Position numbers and translations under genes: made by a program | The notes under the pieces: model-generated | Database searches by the model: none | The model's input: only the letters and a program-made list of their open reading frames with translations | Told to the model about the DNA's origin: nothing | DNA from: Butyrivibrio sp. INlla18 | GTDB lineage: Bacteria > Bacillota > Clostridia > Lachnospirales > Lachnospiraceae | Assembly: GCF_900103635.1 (NCBI RefSeq) | Contig: NZ_FMXK01000005.1 | Location: 124,001-188,000, forward strand | DNA length: 64,000 bases | Direction of reading: 5' to 3' | In this document: one piece after another, positions 1 to 7,458 of the stretch | Layout: each line of letters opens with the position of its first letter | Numbering within the stretch: the first letter of the stretch is position 1

Positions 1-1819
1 ATCCACCATAAATTCCTTGGTGTTCTTCTAAATCATAAACAAGTTTCATAGCATTAGATTCAAAATCTATGAAATAGATATCATTATCTTCTTTACCTTT
101 TCTTGCAAGAGCTCCATAAGGAGTCAGCATAACATCTCTAACATTTTCATATATTTCAACGCTATTATCATATTTAGTTATCTTTAAATTCCCCACTAAA
201 TAGTCGTCTCTTTCAATCAACTCAGCGTTATTTAACCCAGCAGAATATATTGCAGCAAATGGATAAACATTGTTGCTAATATTGGCTTGCTTTGATTCAT
301 ATTCAACATTTGTATCCGAATGAATTATATATGTTAAGCAACAACTAGCGCCTTCAATATATAATTTTTCACCATCAACATACATCCCTAAATAATTTGA
401 AACGCCCTCCGAATTTGACAAGTCAATATCATCGTCCAGTATACTAATGCTATAATCTCCTGCATCCAAATATACCAAATTATAACTACAACTATTATCA
501 TTTAATACTATTTCACACAAATACAAACCATTCTGAGCAACAGCTCCCAATGAATAATATTTATCTGTTATTTTTTTAAATATGTTACTATTATTATCGT
601 ACTCATATATTCCATCGTTTTTTTCAACAAATACTCTCCCATCATAAACTTTTGTTGAAACATTATAATAATGGTTTACATCAAATATACTTTGCGATTC
701 ATCTAGCGTTAAGCTGTTTCCTACGTCATACACTCCTTCATTTGAAATTGTTCTAACCACATCAAATAATCCCGAATTGTCTTTTCCAAAAGTTGAGTTA
801 GTAAAATGGGTAAAAAACAGTGCAAAAATAAATGTACATGTACACAAAAACAAGATTATCATCCATACTTGCACTTTTTTGTAATTAAATGCTTGTTTTA
901 TCCTTTTTTTAACAGCAATTTCCCCAAATGCTATAGGATAATAAATAGCTGTTTTCCGCCTGGTGCTACAAAAAAGCAATGATAACGCGTATGATTTTTT
1001 ACCCTCAAGTGACATTCTACTCACTACCTTCTCATCGCATGCATATTCTATGTCTCTGCAAAAGAGAATATACGACACCCATACAAGTGGATTAAACCAA
1101 TGTATTGCCAATATAATATATCCTAACTGTTTTCTGATATGATCAGCACGTTTAATATGTGCCATCTCATGCGCTATTACATTTTTTAATACTTCTTCAT
1201 CAATTCCTGATGGTATATAAATTTTCGGATTTAGCACCCCAAAAACAAAGGGTGTATCAATATTATCGCAAAGAAACACATTTCTATATTTTTTTTGCTC
1301 AATCGATTCTCTAACCCTTCTTATGATTTGTACGTTACTAAACACATCATATGCAAAAAAAGTCAATATACCTAATAACCAAATGATAGTAAAACACTCA
1401 AAAGCCTTTTCGATAATCAGTTTTTTATCATCTATCCTGCTTGCATCAGATATATCTACATTATTGTTCTGTTGTCCAGAATCAACATTGGAACTATTAT
1501 CAGGCTCATAAGATTCCCAATTATATTCCTCAGCAATCATACGATTAGATTGAAAATCTTGCTCCATTGAAGAAAATATCATATTTCCCCGTTGAATTTC
1601 ACTCATTACAGTGTCAGATATAGGAGTAAAGTTTTGAAGCAATACTATAGGTACTTCAAAAGACACAGGAATAAGTAGCTTGATAGCCACAAAGAGCCAC
1701 AATACACTCATGAATTTTTTTGACATTCTGTTAAAAAGATTTCTAATTACTATCACAAATAGAATCAAGAAAACAGACGATATACTCATCTCAATGACAC
1801 TAGTAAATAACCTCCCCAT
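1..1819 (-). CDS. BlaR1/MecR1-type M56 sensor metalloprotease, C-terminus cut by window edge
   Basis: This frame is open from an ATG at 1819 to the left edge (about 605 codons). It encodes a membrane zinc protease of the M56 antirepressor family, whose known members sense a ligand outside the cell and trigger cleavage of a BlaI-type repressor. Membrane segments are visible near residues 10-30, 36-54 and 142-162. The zinc motif HEMAH lies at about 217-221, with a downstream ACDEK that probably supplies the third ligand. A further membrane segment near 305-325 is followed by a large extracellular domain of more than 280 residues, rich in Asn, Asp and Tyr. That domain does not look like the penicillin-binding domain of classical BlaR1 and may be a propeller-like DUF5050-type fold, though I am not sure. 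The start has a GGGGGG ribosome site 14 bp after the blaI-like stop, so the two form an operon. The region looks more A+T-rich than the housekeeping genes nearby. The ligand is unknown. Confidence 0.85.
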   Translation of the reverse strand, partial: MGRLFTSVIEMSISSVFLILFVIVIRNLFNRMSKKFMSVLWLFVAIKLLIPVSFEVPIVLLQNFTPISDTVMSEIQRGNMIFSSMEQDFQSNRMIAEEYNWESYEPDNSSNVDSGQQNNNVDISDASRIDDKKLIIEKAFECFTIIWLLGILTFFAYDVFSNVQIIRRVRESIEQKKYRNVFLCDNIDTPFVFGVLNPKIYIPSGIDEEVLKNVIAHEMAHIKRADHIRKQLGYIILAIHWFNPLVWVSYILFCRDIEYACDEKVVSRMSLEGKKSYALSLLFCSTRRKTAIYYPIAFGEIAVKKRIKQAFNYKKVQVWMIILFLCTCTFIFALFFTHFTNSTFGKDNSGLFDVVRTISNEGVYDVGNSLTLDESQSIFDVNHYYNVSTKVYDGRVFVEKNDGIYEYDNNSNIFKKITDKYYSLGAVAQNGLYLCEIVLNDNSCSYNLVYLDAGDYSISILDDDIDLSNSEGVSNYLGMYVDGEKLYIEGASCCLTYIIHSDTNVEYESKQANISNNVYPFAAIYSAGLNNAELIERDDYLVGNLKITKYDNSVEIYENVRDVMLTPYGALARKGKEDNDIYFIDFESNAMKLVYDLEEHQGIYGG

Positions 1820-1833
1820 ATTTTCCCCCCATT

Positions 1834-2190
1834 CTATTTTTCAACATCATCAATCATTTTCTTTATCGCCTTTATATCTTCCTTAGAAAGTTTCTGCTTC
1901 GAAGTAAAAGCTGCAAAAAAAGCTGGAAGTGAACCCCCAAATGTATTCTCCACAAACTCTTCTGTTTTTTTTGAGTAAAATTCATCTTTGCTAATCAACG
2001 AAGAAACAATCCCCTCATTATTTTGGAATAGACCTTTTTCACACAATTTTTTTAACACTGTATAAGTAGTAGATTTCTTCCACCCAAAATTCTGTGAACA
2101 TAGTCTTACTAACTCTCCAGAACCGATAGGTTCATTTTCCCATATTAATTCTGCAAATTTCATCTGTACTTCGCCTAATTCTATTTTCAT
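1834..2190 (-). CDS. BlaI/MecI/CopY-family winged-helix repressor
   Basis: This 118-residue protein has the usual length and pattern of the BlaI/MecI/CopY (penicillinase repressor) family. The N-terminal winged helix covers about residues 5-75, including the typical segment WKKSTTYTVLKKLCEKG. It is followed by a helical dimerisation region ending in KAIKKMIDDVEK. Family members bind inverted repeats as dimers and are inactivated by cleavage after their partner M56 protease senses a signal. The gene lies directly upstream of such a protease and presumably represses its own operon through the half-sites at 2204-2248. The resistance or stress genes controlled by this pair are not visible in the window. 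Confidence 0.9.
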   Translation of the reverse strand: MKIELGEVQMKFAELIWENEPIGSGELVRLCSQNFGWKKSTTYTVLKKLCEKGLFQNNEGIVSSLISKDEFYSKKTEEFVENTFGGSLPAFFAAFTSKQKLSKEDIKAIKKMIDDVEK

Positions 2191-2203
2191 TTCTTTCCTT
2201 TCT

Positions 2204-2258
2204 GGTCTATTTGTGTTAGACCTATTTTAAGTCTATAATGAATAGACTGTTTTGTCAA
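2204..2258 (-). promoter_or_regulatory. Promoter with four evenly spaced operator half-sites for the blaI-like operon
   Basis: Reading leftward, TTGACA (2253-2258) and TAGACT (2230-2235) are separated by 17 bp and form a sigma-A-type promoter. Four 6-bp half-sites begin at 2204 (GGTCTA), 2217 (TAGACC), 2230 (AGTCTA) and 2243 (TAGACT), each separated by exactly 7 bp. They form two perfect dyads with a 13-bp pitch. The -10 box is itself one half-site, so a bound repressor would block polymerase. That the BlaI-like protein binds here is inferred from position and symmetry. Confidence 0.7.
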
Positions 2259-2358
2259 CATCTATCATTATCATTTTTTATCCATATAGCAATTAGCTTT
2301 TTCTATAGATATTTGGTACAATAGTTACTGATTTGATTTTATAAGGGAGATTATTTAT

Positions 2359-3504
2359 ATGTTCAATAAAACACACGGAAAAAAAGCCCTTGCTGCAATA
2401 CTTAGCATGACTATGATTCTTTCAGTAGCAGCTTGTGGTAAGACAGACGGTAATACAAATGATGACGCTCAGTCAGAAGTTTCTTATGAAAAGATCGAAG
2501 CTAATGACGCAGCTACAGAGAGCACTACAGAAGAAGCAGCTGCTGATGAAGCTTATGTTCTTCCTGATGACATGTACTTCAGTGAACTTACTGGTGAGCC
2601 TATCAGCAAAGATATCCAGGATCAACGTCCTATCGCTGCAATGGTAGATAATGAGCTTACAGCTCTTCCACACTATGGTACAGCTCAGGCTGACGTAGTT
2701 TACGAACTTATGAACAGCACCAAGAACGACCGTATCACAAGACTTATGTGCGTCGTTAAGGATTGGAACAATGTAGAGCAGCTCGGAAGTATTCGTAGTA
2801 CACGTCCTACAAACATCCTTCTTGCTTCAGAATGGAACGCAATTCTTTGCCACGATGGTGGCCCATACCACAACGATGCTTACTTCGCAAAAGATTGGGC
2901 TAAGGACCATCTTTCAGGAGTATTCTCAAGAGTAAACAATGGTAAGAAGAGAGAGTTTACAGAGTACATCTTAAGCGGCGATATGAATTCTCAGATTGAG
3001 AAGTATAATATCTCAGCTACTTATAATGAGTTTGCTAATGAAGGTTCACACTTCAACTTCGTACCTTACGGAACAGAGATCAACCTCGATGAGAAGTATG
3101 ACAGATCATACACAGCCAACAAGGTTTCTCTTCCTTTCAAGCACAATGGTTCAACTCTTACATACAACGCTGAGACAGGCATGTATGAGTACTCAGAGTA
3201 TGGCGAGCCTCACGAAGATGAAGATTCAGGTGAAGTTCTTGCATTCAAGAACGTAATCCTTCAGAAATGTTCTTTCACACAGCTTGATGAAAACGGTTAC
3301 CTCATCTACAACTGTATCGGTTCAGGTGAGAATGCTTGGTACCTTACAAATGGTGTAGCCAAGGATATCACATGGGTTAAGTCAAGCGAGACTGCTGTAA
3401 CAAAGTTCTATGATGAGAACGGTGAAGAGCTTCAGATCAACACTGGTAAGACTTACATTGCTCTTATCCCTGATGACACTTGGGATAAAGTAATCTTCGA
3501 ATAA
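2359..3504 (+). CDS. DUF3048 (YerB-like) lipoprotein
   Basis: This 381-residue exported lipoprotein has a hydrophobic signal followed by the lipobox SVAAC, with the modified Cys at about residue 26. After an acidic, low-complexity linker comes a DUF3048 domain (about 75-375), recognisable from PIAAMVDNE, HYGTAQADVVYE and RITRLMCV, as in Bacillus YerB. The function of this family is not established. The start is supported by AAGGGAG upstream of the ATG. The gene for a TraX-like membrane protein starts 15 bp after the stop and is probably cotranscribed. Confidence 0.9.
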   Translation: MFNKTHGKKALAAILSMTMILSVAACGKTDGNTNDDAQSEVSYEKIEANDAATESTTEEAAADEAYVLPDDMYFSELTGEPISKDIQDQRPIAAMVDNELTALPHYGTAQADVVYELMNSTKNDRITRLMCVVKDWNNVEQLGSIRSTRPTNILLASEWNAILCHDGGPYHNDAYFAKDWAKDHLSGVFSRVNNGKKREFTEYILSGDMNSQIEKYNISATYNEFANEGSHFNFVPYGTEINLDEKYDRSYTANKVSLPFKHNGSTLTYNAETGMYEYSEYGEPHEDEDSGEVLAFKNVILQKCSFTQLDENGYLIYNCIGSGENAWYLTNGVAKDITWVKSSETAVTKFYDENGEELQINTGKTYIALIPDDTWDKVIFE

Positions 3505-3519
3505 TACGAGGACAAACAA

Positions 3520-4275
3520 ATGCCTATAGATCTTAAACCTTATCGCAAAATTAATGGCAATGTTTTAAAGATCATCGCTTGTATCACGATGCTCATCGAT
3601 CACATAGGCGCAGCTATCATTATTCCAGTTAATCAGGCAGGTCTTATTCCTGACCATGAAACATTTGAAAAGATCAAAACTATATACAAAGCATGCAGAT
3701 GGATTGGAAGGTCTGCCTTCCCCATCTTTTGCTTCCTTCTTGTAGAAGGTTTCATTCATACAAAAAGCAGACTAAGATATGCTCTTAGTCTGCTTTGTTT
3801 TGCTCTTCTATCTGAACTTCCTTATGACTACGCATTTGACACAGGCTCAGATCAGTGTAACGTAATGTGGACTTTATTCATTGCATTTATTACGCTGTGG
3901 GGAATTGAATTTATCAAGAAATGGATGGAAGATAAGAAGTTTCCAACTATCTTGTTCTACATACTTTCTGGAGTTTTGATGACACCTGCAATTCTATTAG
4001 CAGAATATATTCATTGTGACTACCGCGGCTATGGAATAGCTCTTGTGATCATCTTCTATTTCCTACGTCCATTTGACCTTGTTAACCTCATTGCAGGATT
4101 TCTCTTTATTTCACTTATGCCAAATGAATCTCATGCTTTCCCAGCATTTATCCTAATGGCATTCTATAGTGGATTGCAGGGCAAGAAGCTTGGCAATCTC
4201 AAGTATATCTTCTACGCCTATTATCCCGTTCATTTAACGGTGCTGTATCTGATAAGGTATGCGCTGTGTAATTAG
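3520..4275 (+). CDS. TraX-family integral membrane protein
   Basis: This 251-residue polytopic membrane protein begins LKIIACITMLIDHIG, the typical opening of TraX-family proteins. It continues with GRSAFPIFCFLLVEGF and LSELPYDYAF, also family hallmarks, and about seven hydrophobic segments. TraX of the F plasmid acetylates pilin, but chromosomal Firmicute homologues have no proven role and are best seen as putative membrane acyltransferases. The start follows a CGAGGAC ribosome site. No conjugation genes are nearby. The gene is followed by a long gene-free stretch with repeats. Confidence 0.8.
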   Translation: MPIDLKPYRKINGNVLKIIACITMLIDHIGAAIIIPVNQAGLIPDHETFEKIKTIYKACRWIGRSAFPIFCFLLVEGFIHTKSRLRYALSLLCFALLSELPYDYAFDTGSDQCNVMWTLFIAFITLWGIEFIKKWMEDKKFPTILFYILSGVLMTPAILLAEYIHCDYRGYGIALVIIFYFLRPFDLVNLIAGFLFISLMPNESHAFPAFILMAFYSGLQGKKLGNLKYIFYAYYPVHLTVLYLIRYALCN

Positions 4276-4318
4276 CTTGTATAGGGACCAGCGACAACGT
4301 AAAGTGTTTTCAGACAGG

Positions 4319-4448
4319 TCCTTGCTCGGCGGGAACTACTGTATTAGAAATAAAAGGCTTGTAAACTCTGCGACATACGCACCGCTTCGCAGCTACGGAG
4401 TTGACAAGCCTTTTCTTTCTAATACTAAGTAGTTAAGCCGAGCAAGGA
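4319..4448. repeat. 130-bp imperfect palindrome (left flank of the 74-bp array)
   Basis: The outer arms CTTGCTCGGC (4321-4330) and GCCGAGCAAG (4437-4446) pair perfectly, as do three inner blocks: AACTACT with AGTAGTT, TATTAGAAA with TTTCTAATA, and AAAAGGCTTGT with ACAAGCCTTTT. The tip contains GCACCGCTTCGCAGC. The whole element could fold into one hairpin of about 60 bp with internal loops. No reading frame fits it. It differs in sequence from the palindrome at 5109-5237 but is almost the same length and shares a GCACCGC tip. It may be a small non-autonomous mobile element or a structured RNA. Confidence 0.75.
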
Positions 4449-4524
4449 GAGGTGAGCGTCACGCCGCCACGGAGGGTGAGGAAAGGGCATCGGCACGCCT
4501 AAACGCACTCTCTCCCTGCAAATA

Positions 4525-5080
4525 TTACCTGCATCTACTCTTTCTCTTAACTTGCAGGTAACTTTCTCAGCATTCACGCTCCATCCTCCCGCAAATCTTT
4601 ACCTGCACCTACCCTTTCTCTTAGCTTGCAGGTAATATTCTCAGCCTTCTGGCTCTTCACCTCCCACAAATTTATACCTGCATTTGCTCGTTCACTTGAC
4701 TTGCAGGTAATATTCTCAGCCTTCTGGCTCCATCCTCCCGCAAATCTTTACCTGCAATTACTCTTCTACTTAACTTGCAGGTAATATTCTCAACCTTTAG
4801 GCTCCATCCACCCGCAAATCTTTACCTGCATCTACCCTTTCTCTTAGCTTGCAGGTAATATTCTCGGCCTTCCGGCTCTCTCCTCCCACAAATTTATACC
4901 TGCATTTGCTCGTTCACTTGACTTGCAGGTAATATTCTCAGCCCTTAGGCTCCATCTCCCCGGAAATCTTTACCTGCATTTGCTCGTTCACTTGACTTGC
5001 AGGTAATATTTTCGACATCAATGCTTCATCTCCTCGCAAATCTTTACCTGCATCTACTCTTTGCCTTGACTTGCAGGTAA
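4525..5080. repeat. Eight tandem 74-bp units, each with a TTACCTGCA...TGCAGGTAA hairpin
   Basis: TACCTGCA begins at 4526, 4600, 4675, 4749, 4823, 4897, 4971 and 5045 (spacing 74, 75, 74, 74, 74, 74, 74). Each is followed 27 bp later by TGCAGGTA, so every unit carries a perfect 8-9-bp inverted repeat around a 19-nt loop. Loops vary but are C/T-rich. Units 3, 6 and 7 share one loop, and the unit 2-3 pair closely matches the unit 5-6 pair, indicating a 223-bp higher-order duplication. Between hairpins a second small stem recurs (AGCC-TTCT-GGCT, GGCC-TTCC-GGCT and similar) with compensating changes in some units. No long reading frame is present. The function is unknown. Confidence 0.9.
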
Positions 5081-5108
5081 CAGAGGCTCGCCGCCAAGGC
5101 ACTCCTAC

Positions 5109-5237
5109 TCCTTAATTGGCTTAACTACCGAATATTTAAAAGGCTAGGGCTGTCAATCCTGTGCGAAGCGCACCGCAAAGCGGCTTGGGATTGACTACCC
5201 TAGCTTTTTAAATAAAATTCCCAGCGCCAATTAAGGA
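5109..5237. repeat. 129-bp imperfect palindrome (right flank of the 74-bp array)
   Basis: The arms CCTTAATTGGC (5110-5120) and GCCAATTAAGG (5226-5236) are perfectly complementary. Inner blocks TTTAAAA, GGCTAGGG and GTCAATCC also pair with their counterparts around a tip containing GCGCACCGCAAAGCGGC. Size and layout resemble the palindrome at 4319-4448, although the arm sequences differ. Between this element and the next gene there is only a terminator. Confidence 0.75.
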
Positions 5238-5249
5238 TAGCGGGGCAAA

Positions 5250-5286
5250 CAAAAACTCCAGAACAAGTTCATCACCTGCTCTGGAG
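5250..5286 (-). terminator. Rho-independent terminator of the gene at 5312-5896
   Basis: On the minus strand a CTCCAGAGCAG...TTGTTCTGGAG hairpin is followed by TTTTTG, just after the stop codon of the upstream minus-strand gene. Confidence 0.8.
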
Positions 5287-5311
5287 CAATAATCTAAATT
5301 ATTTGACTTGA

Positions 5312-5896
5312 TCACTCGGTAACATACTCTGCCATTGCAGCCTGTGCACTACTGATATCAGTTGTTGAGAGTGTGTAGTTCTGAAGTATGTTTGTCTCAA
5401 ACGCAACACTACCAGCCTCTGAAACTGTCACTTCAGCATACTCCTTGTAGCCAACTTCCTTGTTACCTGTAAGAACGTACACGCTATCCCCCGCCTGAAC
5501 GTCCATAGTAACTAAAATAGTTGCATCTGAATTGAGTATTGCATTATTACTGAATTTGATCTTGTATGTTCCAGGATAAAAAGCATCCTGAATCTTTGTT
5601 AAAGTCCCACTATATGGGAGAATTCCGTTTTCGTCGTAAACCGTAACTCTTTGTGTAAGCCTAACTAAATCTTCATCTTCCCCTGAAGATTCTGTCAAAG
5701 AACTGCTATCGCCATTCTCATCCTGTGCCAATAAGTCTTTGAAATTCTCTTCGGCGCTCTCACAATAAACGCTCTTAGAGTCTTCCGCGTTGACATTTGA
5801 ATCAGTCTTCGCATATATCACCGTTGCTGCGAAGAAACCTACCCCAAATAAGACGGTAGTAAGGACGATAAGCGCTAATTTTCTAGCTTTTGTCAT
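5312..5896 (-). CDS. Secreted or membrane-anchored protein of unknown function
   Basis: This 194-residue protein has a basic N-terminus (MTKARK) and a hydrophobic segment at about 8-28 ending in an AKT site, so it is exported or membrane-anchored. An acidic Ser/Glu-rich linker (about 33-75) leads to a beta-rich domain with VTVYDENG and YPGTYKIKFSNNA, which suggests a small beta-sandwich. No family is recognised. The start follows AGGTGGG. It stands alone, ending in its own terminator, between the repeat-rich spacer and the potassium transport operon. Confidence 0.7.
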   Translation of the reverse strand: MTKARKLALIVLTTVLFGVGFFAATVIYAKTDSNVNAEDSKSVYCESAEENFKDLLAQDENGDSSSLTESSGEDEDLVRLTQRVTVYDENGILPYSGTLTKIQDAFYPGTYKIKFSNNAILNSDATILVTMDVQAGDSVYVLTGNKEVGYKEYAEVTVSEAGSVAFETNILQNYTLSTTDISSAQAAMAEYVTE

Positions 5897-6009
5897 CTTT
5901 TACCCACCTGTATAATATTTTATTTCACAAAGCCTACTAAATATTATCACACTTTGGACACATTTATCAACAGAAAAAGTTATAAAAATTTTATATTTAT
6001 TTTAGATTT

Positions 6010-7455
6010 TTATTTACTCCAAGTCTTTGGTTTTATCATTATGTAAATTGGTAACAGCTCAAGTCTTCCAGCAAGCATATCAAACATAAGGACAATCTTG
6101 GATAAATAAGAGAACTCTGAGTAATTACCCATAGGTCCTACCATTCCAAGGCCAGGTCCGATATTGTTAAGTGTAGCTGCAACTGATGTAACTGTTGTCT
6201 GGAAATCAAAGTTATCAAGTGCTACAACCAAAGTTGAAGCAATGAATGTTACAACATAAAGTCCAAGGTAAGCTGAAACAGATTTAACTGTTGTGCCCTC
6301 TACTGTATGTCCGTCCATATAAACTCTTTTAACAGCCTTTGGATGAACAAGGTAGTTGAGTTCATTTCTAGCATTTCTGATTATGATGATGGCTCTTGAG
6401 AACTTAAATCCACCACCTGTTGATCCGGCGCAGGCACCTACCAAAGACAAGATACAAAGTATCATTTTGGAAAGCATAGGCCATTTATCAAAGTCCAAAG
6501 TTCCAAAACCAGTTGTAGTCATTACTGATGTAACTGCAAATAAAGCATGATGGAATGATAATCCAGCACTATCAAGTACGCCAGCTCTGTAGATGTTAAG
6601 TGAAATAACTGCTGCCGCGATCAGCATTACTCCAAAGTAATACTTAACTTCGTCAATAGCAAAGGCTTCCTTTGGCTTTCTGTTTAAAAGGAAATAGTAA
6701 ACAGTAAAGTTAACACCGCAAAGTGCCATGAATACTATGATGATTGCCTGGCTGATAGTTGAGTATCCGCCAATACCAGCATTGTTAACAGCAAATCCAC
6801 CAGTTCCTACTGTAGAAAAAGAAATAGTGACCGCATCATAGATTGGAAGTCCTGAGATAAAGAGGCAGATGATCTCTGCCAATGTAATTCCAAGATAAAT
6901 AAGGTAAAGGATCTTAGCTGTGTCTTTTACCTTAGGAACGATCTTACCTACTACTGGTCCAGGGCTCTCTGCTCTCATAAGATGCATGCTATATCCATCA
7001 GCCATAGGTACTACAGCAAGAAGGAATACCAAAACGCCCATACCACCGATCCAGTGAGTGAAGGTTCTCCAGAACTGTACGCTCTTCTCGATTCCATCCA
7101 TAGAAGTAAGGATACTACCTCCAGTTGTTGTGAAACCTGAGATTGTCTCAAAAAGAGCATCAATATAATTTGGAATAGTTCCTGTCATAACAAATGGGAC
7201 AGCGCCAAGTAAACTCATAAGTATCCAAGCAAGAGCTGTGATAGTAAAGCCCTCTTTGGCATAAATAACTTTACTCTTTGGCTTTAAATGTGATCCCACT
7301 ATGCCTATGATCAAGGTTACTACGATTAGCAGGAAAAATGACTCAGCACTGTCATATTCCTTGTAAACAAGAGCCACCAGAAATGGCAACATCAAAAGAC
7401 ATCCCATTACCCTGATGATCCTAAATAAGATGTATCTGACCATCGAATAGTTCAT
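6010..7455 (-). CDS. trkH: TrkH-family potassium uptake channel subunit
   Basis: This 481-residue polytopic membrane protein is the ion-conducting subunit of a Trk/Ktr potassium uptake system. The four selectivity-filter regions are visible: TISGFTTTGGS (about 105), FSTVGTGGF (about 215), VTSVMTTTGFGT (about 310) and a last one around LNNIGPGLG (about 430). HWIGGMGVLV and AGSTGGGFKFSR are also family signatures. The gene starts 3 bp after the trkA stop, with its ribosome site inside the end of trkA, so the two are translated together. Such complexes use the membrane potential to import potassium, with the cytoplasmic TrkA ring gating the channel. Confidence 0.95.
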   Translation of the reverse strand: MNYSMVRYILFRIIRVMGCLLMLPFLVALVYKEYDSAESFFLLIVVTLIIGIVGSHLKPKSKVIYAKEGFTITALAWILMSLLGAVPFVMTGTIPNYIDALFETISGFTTTGGSILTSMDGIEKSVQFWRTFTHWIGGMGVLVFLLAVVPMADGYSMHLMRAESPGPVVGKIVPKVKDTAKILYLIYLGITLAEIICLFISGLPIYDAVTISFSTVGTGGFAVNNAGIGGYSTISQAIIIVFMALCGVNFTVYYFLLNRKPKEAFAIDEVKYYFGVMLIAAAVISLNIYRAGVLDSAGLSFHHALFAVTSVMTTTGFGTLDFDKWPMLSKMILCILSLVGACAGSTGGGFKFSRAIIIIRNARNELNYLVHPKAVKRVYMDGHTVEGTTVKSVSAYLGLYVVTFIASTLVVALDNFDFQTTVTSVAATLNNIGPGLGMVGPMGNYSEFSYLSKIVLMFDMLAGRLELLPIYIMIKPKTWSK

Positions 7456-7458
7456 TTT

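Noticed and set aside
4525-5080. CRISPR array
   Set aside because: The conserved parts are two arms of an inverted repeat plus conserved linkers, and the loops are similar to each other rather than unique spacers. Period and layout do not fit, and no cas genes are present.
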